From Anarhynchus alexandrinus (lineage: Eukaryota; Chordata; Aves; Charadriiformes; Charadriidae): a stretch of DNA of 64,000 nt. The stretch spans positions 1,095,277 through 1,159,276 of the forward strand of contig VUYV01000148.1 of assembly GCA_008711295.1 (NCBI GenBank), given 5' to 3'. The translations under genes and the position numbers were made by a program. This document shows, one piece after another, positions 12,501 to 24,500 of the stretch. The number at the start of each line of letters is the position of its first letter. Within the stretch, counting starts at the first letter, position 1. Below the pieces are notes generated by a model, which saw only the letters and a list, made by a program, of their open reading frames with translations, searched no databases and was not told the DNA's origin.

Positions 12501-15500
12501 TTAGTTTCAAGTATAACAATTTTGTTTTCTGGGCGGTAGAGCTTTTTGAGATCAAAATTCTTTATGATGTAAATAAGGCCTGGGAAGGATGATTGCTGCA
12601 AGTGGATGTGACAGCTGTACACTCAGCATCAGGTTTGAGGCGCAGGTATAGCCATACAGCCAACCAGCATGAACTACTGATACAGTGGCATACCTTATGG
12701 TGTTACTTGCAGTGCAGATGCAAATATTCCTTTAGGCAAATTGTATACACAGACCTGTTTTTTAATCTGCTTAAAAGAAAGATAAATCTTGACATCCAGA
12801 ATGCATGTGTAGTCTTTGAGTTCAGAAAAAAAAATTAAATTACTCTGAGTAAAAACTCAGAGTTTTAAATTACTCGGCCTGTTATGAGTCCTGCTGGCCT
12901 GCTTCAGAAATAAACACAATAAAGAAGTTGTATGTCTTCTAATCTACAAGAAGCAAGGAATGTGGGAAAACAAAGAGATGCCAGATTTCTTCCCTTGAGG
13001 AAAAAAACCAACAACAACAAAAACACACAACAAAACTAGGGTGGAAGAATGAAAATTATTTTAGGGCTGTTGATTAAATGAGCAACAAATCAACTATTTT
13101 CTATATACAGTACATGTGACACTGCTACGATTATGCACTTGCCTTTAAGAACTGTGTAATGACCAAACATTCAGTAAAAGGAATGATTATGAAAAATATT
13201 ATTGCAGTCTATAGCTTTCTGTCATTTCCATAAGTCTCTTATTTAAAAAAAAAAGTTTACTGTTTAGTCACAATATGGGGGGGTGGAAATAAATGGCACA
13301 TGGATTTTAATTTAGAGTACAACTTTCAAAAGCATTTATACAATGAAAGAGCAAATGTGGGAATATGTCAGTGGGAAAACAGCTTTATATGTAGGTGTGT
13401 GCATACTTTTCACTCATACTTTTCATAACAGGTCTTTATGTGAAGAACTTGTTTCAGTATGTTCTGTGTGAAAGCCTAAACCAGAAAGTACGCATGAATG
13501 TTGTGCTAGTTATTCTCCTTTTAGCCTTATGTAGTAAAACTTCACTTCCCATCAACTCTGTAGAAACATGAAAATTTGAGAGGGAAAAAAAACCCCAAAC
13601 AAAACAAGCTAAAGGTCTTAATCCTAGTAAAGAAGCAAATATTGGTTGGAATGAAAAATATAACCTTTTTTTCTCCCTCTACAGGGTTGAAAGATCTACT
13701 GACCAAGTAATCAAGCCAGTCAATGTGGAAGCACTGTCAAAGTGGGTTGGGAAGATACCTGCTGATGTTCTGCAGGATATGCCTGTGATTGCACCCATGC
13801 TAGCAAAACTGGGCTATGATCCGTATGCCAATCCACCAAATTATGGAAAGCCAGATCAAAAAGTTGTGGAAAACACAAGGAGGGTAAGGCATTTTTGTGT
13901 GTTTAATTATTGACCAAATGGATGTGAGCTATAGAGCAGAAGTCTTGTGTCTTGTTCAAGTCTGTTTCTAATACCTTTTTGATACTTGGCAATATGTTTT
14001 TCTTGCTGTGGGGGGAAGAAGGAAGAAGTGTGTGGGACCTCAAGCACTGAAAGTCTTGCTCCTGCTGTTTGTCTTCAATTTGGTTCATGTTCCTTAACCC
14101 CAACTCTAGGCTTGAGCTGTGTTCTTTGGTGTACCTAGCTGAACTTCTTGAGAATCATCCAGATAGTTGGGGGAACTACTTAGTAGAAAAAAGGTAGCTT
14201 TCTCACCTTGATTGATGAGCTCAGGTTTTTACACAGAGGGTTGGCAGAAGCTCTGTCACAAAACTACACCCCAAATGCTTGGTAGAATTTGAAGTGTGAC
14301 CCATGGAAATTGGCCCAAGATGATAAAAATGTCAGATTTTTCTAATTCTTTGCTGTCTTTTGTAGAACAAACAAAAGATGGAGGAAGGTCTGGTGCTGAT
14401 TAACCTAAACTTAAGGATTTTAGTCTGAATTTAATGCTATTGGAATTTGAGTAGTTAGGCTATACAGCTGTTTATCCCTGGAGGTATTCATTGAAAAGCT
14501 CATTACCATTGTTTGAAATAAGAATAATCAACTCTTTACTTCTGTTTATTAAAAGAAGGTGACTTTTGCTGCTGCAGCAAAGTAATCGTTGGGAAAATTG
14601 AATTAAACAATTTAAAAGGACTGTCTTCTACTAGCCTTCCTAAAAGGCTAAAAAAAACCTGGTTGGTATGCTGATGGGCCTGAAGAAGCAAGTGAAGCAT
14701 GGAAAAAAATTGCTTTTTGTGAAGTCTCTAAACATTTTTGCATTATTTCTTTTTAGAAGCCCTCCCTGGGAAACTTTCATTAAGCAGTTACCAAAGGATG
14801 GCAGGTTGACTATTTTAATAGTTGTTAGCTCAGCATGGAAAAGGTAACTCACCTTTTCTGGTATGGGTAGTGGTTAGCATTTCATAGGCTTCCTGGCACT
14901 TTTCTGCACTGAATTCAACCCCTTTAAAAGAAAAATAAGTGTTCAATACTGCTTCATGGAGCCTTGAAAACAAAATCCTCATGCACCTAACTGTACATAC
15001 TATAAAGCAGTGACTCGGATCCAAATTTGTATTGTAGTACAATAAGGTTGGTTATCTCTTACTGATACAATTTAAATAAGTTTTTACAGTATGGTGACCT
15101 TTCTGAGGCCTCTACCTGTGCATGTTAAGCTCAGTCTGAGTTACAAAAATTGTATGGATTTCAGTTGCTTGCTGTTGGGTGGCCGCCTGAAATCAATTTC
15201 AGTTCAAAATGCAAGAGAGAAATTCAGGTAATAAACAAAGCCACAAGCATACATTTAAAAAAAAAAGCCTAATTTAAAAGGCTAAAGTGTATTGAGGCTT
15301 TTTCACAAGTTTGCTTTGAAGCATAATTAGTTTGTTTACTAATGTTAAACACAGCTGTGAAAAACTGGAGGTTGCTGTTATAGTTGATTCAAATATTGCA
15401 AGCATATGGAACATTTGTTAATATTTTGACTGCTATTTTAATTTAATAGTTTTACTTACAGCCCAAAATAGCGTTTCAATTTTGTTTTTTATGTAGTACC

Positions 15501-18500
15501 CAGTATATATTTTCCTTGTCACTTGTTTTTTAACAAAATTACTTTTGCATGTATGGTTTGTATAGGTAAAATGAGGGAGATGTCCTGAATTAAGACTAAA
15601 ATCCCAAAAAGCAAAAGGATTAAAGATGGCTAATCTTCAAAACTTACAATATTCCCTTTGAACGTGGAGAAACATGAGGCTTTCAAAATGTCGTACCCCA
15701 AGGAGCCATTTAAAACGATGGCTCAAATCAGCGTTCGGGTTTGCATTTGGACAGCTTGAATTCCTCCCCAGTCACTTTGCTTTGTTTCCTCCCAGCTGGT
15801 TCCCAGCAAATCCCCGTTCAGGCCACTGGGTCCTCTGTCTTTCTCTGTGACTATGGAAACGTTGATGTCCTGACTTCCTAGGGTTTCAAGATTTAAGGCT
15901 TCCCAACTCCCAGACCAGTTTGCTGCTTGGCTTACCTAATTCTCAGGGCAGCAGGCTCATGTCTCCACAAGTGCCAGGCTTCCTGGCCATCGTGTGTCTT
16001 GCGTAGTAAGTTGCCAAAGTGCTGGCCACTGGGCTTGGCCTTAAACCAAGAAAGTTTTGAAACAACTAATGTGCTGGTTGGTGATCAGTGGGAGCTGACT
16101 CACTTTTGAAAAATGCTTTGTTTTGTTTTGTTTTCCCCACAGCTTGATTTTGGTTTTATTTGGAGATGGGGGACGGATATTTCAAAATGCTTCAAGGTGT
16201 TTCAGAAAAGTAGCTTGGGGGAGGGAAGGAGAGAGACGGGGAGAGAGAGGGAACTGTGATGTGTTAGTTTTGCCCATCAGGGATAGCATATGCTGCCCTG
16301 TCAGTTTCTCTGTCTCTTCCATAAACCTATGCTAATTTCTTTCTTGCCGCTGCAGCTTGGAGAAGAGGGCATTTAAAAATAAATAAATAAGTATCTTGAT
16401 CTAGATATTTCCAGCCTTTAGGAACCTGCACCTGGCAAGTTAAGTGTGTTATTGCATACTCTTAGCTGGTGAATTTGTAAATTACTGTAGCACTACTTTT
16501 GTTCTTGCTCTCTTTTTAAATTCCTTCACCTGGGATAGTCTTTTACAGAGTTTTGTACTGGGTATATTGTTGGAGGTGAAGCTGTCCAAATAAAATCTTC
16601 CCAAAGTTACTCTTCAGTACATGATAAGAATATATTTAAATCTTGAATGTAACCATTTAGTGCTTCACTTTGGAAGCTGTTCTATTATATTTCTGTTTGT
16701 GGCCTCTGAGAACTTTAAACATAACACAGAACTTGAATTTCATTCATTGAAAACCTATAAAGTTTAGGCAACTAAAGCAGAACTGTATTTTGTTAGTATA
16801 GTAACCCCTTAGAGTGACTAACTTGAAATAATGTTGAATTATCTGACACTTACTGCTCCAATACTGTCGTTGTTTCTTAGTCCACTTAAAATGGCATGAG
16901 CTAGCACTTCAGATGAAGTGCTGTCTGGCAAACAGAAAGCAATAGTAAGCAGAAAGGATGGAATTTTTTTGTGTGTGTGTGGTTTTGAGGGGGGGAGTTT
17001 TTCAGTTTTCTGAGGCTTATGTAATGCTGGCTTAAATTGATTGTGGAAGTTGCAACAACAGGGTGGAAGCCCAACACCACTGAAATTACTGGCAGGGGAG
17101 ATTCTGGCTCCACCTAAAGATGGAAGAACACTGTGTCATCTAGTTCATTGCTATCAGATACGTTAAAAAACAAACAAATCAGTTCTTGTTGTTATGGAGA
17201 ATTCTTCTTTTGTATGATTGAAAACATTTTTATACTGTATGTACAAAATTGTAAAGATAAGTGGAATGAAAATTGGTCCAGATGCAAAACATACTTATAG
17301 CTAGGAAGCCTCTTTTGAATGCAGACAGGTGAGTATTTTATGATTAGAAGTCTGTGTATTGCCCAGTTGTAGAAGATAATTTAAAAAGACTCCAAACTGC
17401 ACAATGTCTTTGTTCTAAAATGTGCTTAAATGCTGCTTCTAGAATGGCATTTATACTACACTACACTAACTGCACTGAACAAAATCTTTACTTCTTGGAA
17501 AAGATTACAAATGAGACTTAACAATTCAGTTCAGCAATTTCAAAGCTGCTGCTGTTAGTCCTGAAGGTAAGAACCAACAGTGTAAGGGTGCCTAAGAAAG
17601 CGCTAGTCCTGGAGAAAAATGGAAAGGAATGGCTAGTGTGGTGCAAAATATTAGCTTCCCCTATGCTGTCTAAGCAGTTAAGCCCTGTTCTTTTCGTTTT
17701 TACTCTTTTCCCCTTTTCTGGCCCCCTGCCGGTGACTTGTCATATGTACAGGTCAAATATTTTTTTCTTCAGTCTGGAAACAAAATGATGATTCTCACCA
17801 GCTGAAGTGCAGTGCTTGAATTAGAATTTCTATGTGCTTATCGGTAATGCAAGGCAAACAATGCTCTCTGCTCAATTTGGATTTTTCACTTTGATGTTAC
17901 CTGCCTAGGACACCAAAATGGTTAGGTTGGTTTTCCATGCTCCTGTAATACAGTACAAAAATAGTAAGATGCGAGCAGTGTTTATACTCTGTTTGTCATC
18001 CTAGTTCTGGTTTTGTTTTAGGAGGTAACAGAGTGAAGTTAACTTCATCTCCTCTTACGTTGGTCCCTTCCAACCCTGACCATTCTGTGATTCCATTCTG
18101 TGATGTTACGAAATAAGATATCTCTGATAGTATCTGCACTGGTGAAATACAAATCTAACATAAGTCTAACAGATTTTTCTGATGTTTTCAGTAACAAAGC
18201 CATTAACTTTTTGTTTATCTATTTTATGTTAGGCCTGACAATGTTATCTTTTATGACACTTTATCTTGTTTCAGTTAAGGAATGCAGAGCAGAGAGAACA
18301 AGGTCTGAATAGTGTTCCGCTACTCAGCAGATCTCTGTGCATGTGACCTCCTTGAGAGGCAACTTTTAGTTATTCAGTGACTGCAGAATTGTGCGATCTT
18401 GTGTTTTTCTTGTACGTCTGCTGGTCTGTTCTTTTTGTTATAATGATTGCAAGAGTCCCTTCCTTACAGATGCATAACTGACTACTTTTTTCACCTTTAG

Positions 18501-21500
18501 AGTTTTAACAAATTTTATGTCCTGAACATAAAAGGAAAATATCCTGTAACTAAAAGGAGTTTTCATCTGCAAATGATGCAGAAAATGCAAATAATTAAGC
18601 TATGTGAACTGGTAGCCAAATCACCATATAATGAATTACAAAAGTAGAATCACTCCACGTTAGAAGAGTGTCTGGTATGTCCTTATCAATATTGTGAGTT
18701 TGTGTAAAAGTGTATGTCAGCAGTTAAACAGAATATCCCACAAGCAGAGAACAGCTCATAACTGAAAGACTCTGACTTATGCCCAGTAGAAACTGGCTTA
18801 TTGTTATGATTGGCTAAGTGGTTTCCTCTCACATCTGTAACATATTACATCAGATTTTCTTTGGCACGTACTTCCCACTAAATGAATTTATATGCTTGGA
18901 ATACATATTCCAGTCACTTCTTTTAACTTCATGAAGTTACGTTCTTTGCCCTGGAGAGATTGAGAGACGGAAGTGTACAGAACTCCATAGAAAAAGCTAT
19001 GGTTTTCATCATGACTGTTTAAATACGTGTGGCTTCTTCTAATCACATCCGAAAGCTGTTATCTATCTCTGTTTTGTGTTCTGTTGATGGTATTTTCCTG
19101 CAGTAACATCTAGAGGAAAAAAACAGAGTTCTATTAACTCCTGTTTCATGCCTGTTTTAAATTGTGGGGAAATGGCTCCTGCTGTTAAGAGCTGAGATGT
19201 CCATGACGATCATGATTTCAAGACTTTGTATTGAGGTTTTAAAGACAGAAACAATATATGATAAAGAGTGTGAAGTATATTTATACTAATGCATGAGAAT
19301 AATTACTTGTGCTGTCAAAGACGTGGAATTGCGAAGGTATGCTGTAATGACAGGCCGCTCAAGGCCATGCATCTATCTTTATGCTGGTTAACTTAAGCAT
19401 AAAGGCATTTGGCTTTGTGGGCATTTTCTCTGATATTTAGAACAAAAAATTGGGGGTTTTATTTCATCTGTCTTGTGACCACCAACAGCACAGACTTTCT
19501 CAGTGTCCTTTAAATTTGTTTAATACCTTCTTTAGTGGGTGTTTATCCCAGCATGTGGATTCCCAACTGTGCTGTTTTTCTCCAGCCATGCTAATATCAT
19601 TTTTTTTTTAACCAATTATGCATGTATACAATTACTAAGGTGTACGGAGTTATTAACAAACAAAATACAAAATTAGGTATGGTTGCAAACTGCTTTTTGG
19701 CAGACATTCATAGACCTGCCTAAAATCTTGTGCTCTCTGTTGTTCCTACTGGGTAAATGTTTACATCTCAGATGTCCCCTTTCTTGGCAGTTCCAACAAA
19801 GAGGTGAAGAATTGTGTAAACCTTGTAAGTTACCTTAAAAGTTAAGGAAAGTCTGAAAGAGCAAGATGAGGGCACCCCCATGTACTGTGCAATAAAGGAT
19901 TGTTTCTAGAAAGGGGCTCTGTTCTGTTTTCACCACTGTCTGTTTTTTTTTCCCTTTGACAATGAAACATCGATAGCCTTGTACTCTGCAACTTTGATGT
20001 TTTGAAAATCTGCCAAGCCCAAGTACACTTAATTGCAGGCTAACTTTTAGACAAAAAGACCCATTATCTCTGTGTACTGGAACTGACCAAATAAAATGTG
20101 ACTCTTTCTAAACCAGGCTTGAAACTGGGTGAAAAGGAGTGCTTTAATCTTCGATAAAGATGAATTACAGGTTATGCTTCTGTTCTTAAGTTTTCCTTGT
20201 GTATTTCTAAGGGTTTTCTTGGACAACTGGATGTGAAACTTGTTTTCTGATCTCTTTTTGAGTATAATATGCATTTAGTTTGGCTATAAGAATGTGGTTT
20301 TGTTTTGTTTTTTTTTTTTTTAATAGAACAGCTTGAATACTGCCAACACTGAACAACAAACTGACACAGACTTCAGATCCCCCCCTTTTGGAAACCAATT
20401 TGGATTTGCAAAATAATTCCCTTAGAAATGGTAAACACCATTTCTGCTCAATTTTCCTGAATTCTTGCTTAGACTGGAAATCATTCCAATGTCCTGCTTC
20501 TGCCACTCTCTGAATAATGTGTTTTAGACTTAGAAATTGGTCAGAAAAGAATTTTGAATCTGAAACCTCTTAATTTCTTTGGCTGCAGATGGAGTCATTG
20601 TTCTTAGAATTTTTGGATTGCAGTTGATCCCTGGGTTTGGATTCAAAAGGGACCACTTATTGTTTTTGGAACTACTTAAAACCAGTTTCTATGCAGTCTC
20701 GATCTTGACAAAGCCAGCGTTCTAGATAATGTCAGTTCTGAACCAAAAGTAGGCACGTTTGTGTGTTAAAACTAATCTTCTTGGGTCTGTCACTGGTTAG
20801 ATTTGCCTTTGTAAATTGTGGTGTGTAAATTGTGATATTCATGTGAGTATAATATCAAATGCCCCTGAAACATTTTCTTATCTTTCCAGGCTATGACATT
20901 AGTGTCATTATTTTTCTTAATATTGCTGATGGATGAATACCCTTGACTATCTGCTATTAGATGCTTGTTAGGAGTAAATGCTGTTCCTACAGAGAGCATT
21001 ACAATGGGAAAGCTTTTAGAGCAGACATACATATAGATATAGACTATAAAAATTAGACCAATTCATAATTGCAGGAGAAGGAAAGAAGGAGGCTTCCAGA
21101 GACAAACGTGGTTTTGGTCACTCTGGTTCTGAATCAGTCACAATGTACCATCATCATCAGTATTAACTGGTTTTAAGAATTCCCAGATAATGACTGTATA
21201 GTGGTTTGCCAGAAAAGGTGAAACCTGTCTGTTTCTTCCAATGTCAACACATGTCTAATAAAAGATACTGGTTTTTCTTGTGAACCTTGCCTAGGTTGTT
21301 CCATCACATTTTTTGATGTGATAATATTGTTGATTTGTAACTTCCATTTCTTCTCTCTAGAACATAGCCTGCATTTTAATGGCTTGGTTAAAAGCTGAAA
21401 ATATGAAATACTCTCCATTTATAAATATTTATAGTATATCTAGGCTCTAGTAAGCCACACACTGAATTTTTGACCAGTGTGGCTTTCATTAAGGTTTCCA

Positions 21501-24500
21501 TGGAAATGACAGTACCCCCTGGCTGAATATAAATGAGAGCTGTGCCTATCATTTTGAATCAGCCTTTCAATTTTATCTAAAAGACAGAATATCGGAGGGA
21601 ACAGTTCTGCAATGTATGTGTATTATAATTCCTGCTCTCATGTTGGGACTTAGTGAAGCCTTGTTGTTTGGGTATGTTTAGCCTAGTGATAAGGAGCGAT
21701 GAGAACTGCCAGCTCCGAAGTCCGCTCCACATGAGTCACAGTGTAATGCTCTGGGGCTGTTGTGGGGTGAGGCGTCTTATGGGCAGGAAATTCTGAGCTG
21801 ACTCAGCTGCAGGCCGAGTCCACTGCAGTGTATTGACAAAATGAGTACGTCTTTGTATTCTGGTCATCTATTCATAGGAAAGCAGAGAAAATGGATATTG
21901 TTAATGAGCATCCCTTGACTTCCTGAATCTTCTTCCTTTGACGCAGTTTGCAAACCAGGGAGTGCAACTCTGAGCGAGGCTTTAAATTAGACCCATTTCC
22001 ATTTTATGGCTTTATAGAATTTTTCTAGTAGGTTTGTGGCATTTGATTTTTTATATGATTACAGCTACACAAGACTACAAAGAACTCGTGACATTAAGGT
22101 GTTTGGTCTTTTTGGTTCAGTAGAGAGGATGGTAAAACTCCAAGTATATTTCTTTTTGGAAAAAAAATAATACAGAACCTTTTTTTTCACCCTTTGGAAT
22201 GTATTCTGGTTTAATCTCAGAAGCAAAAGGCTTTTAAGAAGCCTCTCTAGAGAGAAGACAATACGTTGCCAATTTATTTCCTAATTGGCAGATAGTGGAA
22301 ACACTTGTTTGGTGTGGCTGTTGGTATGTTTGAGGATATTTATTGCTTGCTCTTTCTCCAAGCAGCGTTGTTTCAGAATTAATATTATGCTCTAAAAGAT
22401 TGGAAAATGTGGTAATGACAAATTCTTATGAAGCCAGGCTGGTAATGAGGCTACAATTGTTGTAGAAATTCATTATCGTAAGAGTTGCTGACTGTAACTT
22501 TGTGACAGCCCTTCTAGTAAGTGAAGCTCTTCTGTACTCATATATGAAGCTATTCAATCTATATGTCTATTAGTATAGAATAGTCTATTCCTGTTGGAAG
22601 GCACCTACAATGATCATCTAGTCCAAATAGGAAAGGATTATCCCACTGATTATTTTTTTTTTTTACATTTCTGTAGCTGAAAAGCAAATTAATGACTAAA
22701 TGGTATGAAAATAATAAGGGAGATCTTAAGCCTTATCCCACTCTGTGTTCTCCCTCCAGGAGCTGGCAATTTCAGATGTGTGGTTACAGCCTGTGGGGGA
22801 AGGAGTTGGGTGTCTGATCTCAGGCAGTATGTTTGCTATCTGACTCAAGGTCTGACACAGATTACATGGGGAAAATTGCCAGTAATGTATCTGTACCTAT
22901 TATAATGGTGCTGTGTATCTTTAAGGATTAAAGCAAATGTACAAACCTTCCTGTTACCTGAAAATTACACCAGCTGGATATATAGAATAAAGAGGCAGAT
23001 ATGTGTAAAATAGGGTAGAAGGAGATGCTGACGCTCCTTGTGTTGACCATTTTAACAACATTGAAGCCTGAATGTTTAGCTTTTTCACACTTCGACTGTA
23101 GTCGCATGGTCTCGATGAACTAACTCAAAACTAACAGAACTTTCCTTTGACAGCACAGTAAGATGGGATCAGTTGTTCAAGTGTGATACTTCTGTTTGTG
23201 TGAATTATATATATTTTGTACCTAATGAATACTGTGACACATCAGAAAATGTTGTATTATGTGACACTTGTCAAGTTTCTTAACTGTAAAATATAAATGT
23301 TTGAGAACTGAATGTTTCCTGGCTTTTAATATCAGTTCTGACAGGTAGCTCTTTTGAAACATGTTAAACAGAAACTTTTAATTGTGAATTGTAATTAAGC
23401 CCAAAGGGAACTTAATTTATTGAAGGTGCTAAAATGTGAAGCAACAGATTTGTTATAGATAAACTTCAAAAAAAGTATGTATTGTATCAACTCAATTCTA
23501 CTGTATTTTGTCATCCTGTTAAAATTTTTTTTCTAAAAGCATAGCGAATGGATTACACAGGACTTAATTAATAATTTGAGCCAGCTTGAAATGCAATGTG
23601 AGTTTTACCATTTTAATGCAAACAAGATCAGAGTGTTGGGTGCAGAGCAAGTCTGGGACTGACTGTACAGCTGCAGAACTACTTCAGACAGCCAAGCCTG
23701 GTCAATAAAACTTGCTTTTACAAATAGATTGTGCTCAGTTTAGGTAGATGTGTTTTAGTATTACTGGATGTTAATAACCCAAAATAATCCTCCCCCCCCC
23801 CCAACAAGCTCTTTAGCATTTTGAACAGTAGTGAATGCTGGCTTTCAGTAGTACATTGTTTTTTGTTTTTCCAGGTCTATAAAGGTGAATTTCAGCTTCC
23901 TGATTTTCTTAAAGAAGTGCCACAGGTACAGTATTGGATTAGTTTTCTTTTTGTGGATGTAGCAGCAAGTCAGTATGCAACCAGTCTTTATAAACCACTT
24001 CTTCATAAATTTGATTCTGTGTGATTGTAGAATAGCTGACTAGAGATTGTAGGAGAACAGCTTGTCCATGAGATTGAAATCTCCAGTGTTCTTGCACTCA
24101 GCAGTCCCAGCCGCCTTTGGAGTGTCTGTGTGACCAGTGTTAACAGTATGGTGCTTGTAAGCCTGAGCTGGCTGAATGTTGCTGTGAAACTCAAGGAAAG
24201 TTTGACTCTTGTGTAGCCGAAACTGCAAAGTTTGTTATTTGTAGAGAAGCTTTATCTTTTGTTGCCTTGCATAAGGAAAGGCTTAAAGCCAGTGTAGTAG
24301 AGAGAGCAGATATATTTCATGAGAGATTTTTAAAAAGAAATATCAGACAAAACAAACAAATCCAGTTCAGCAGCGGACAGTAGTGGTGTGTTGATTTAAT
24401 AATCAAGTGAGCTATTGAACTTCTGATTTTACTGAGAATTCATAATCTAGTACCCTTCAAATGCTATTAATTGTCATCAGCTACCTAAGGGACCTAACCT

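Larger units (their letters stand above)
13884..23874 (+). other. TPST1: TPST1 intron after codon 348
   Basis: GTAAGG donor to TTTTTCCAG acceptor, about 10 kb. It is AT-rich and contains two old CR1 LINE tails at 18060-18105 (+) and 22572-22626 (-). No coding exon or RNA gene was recognised. Confidence 0.85.
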
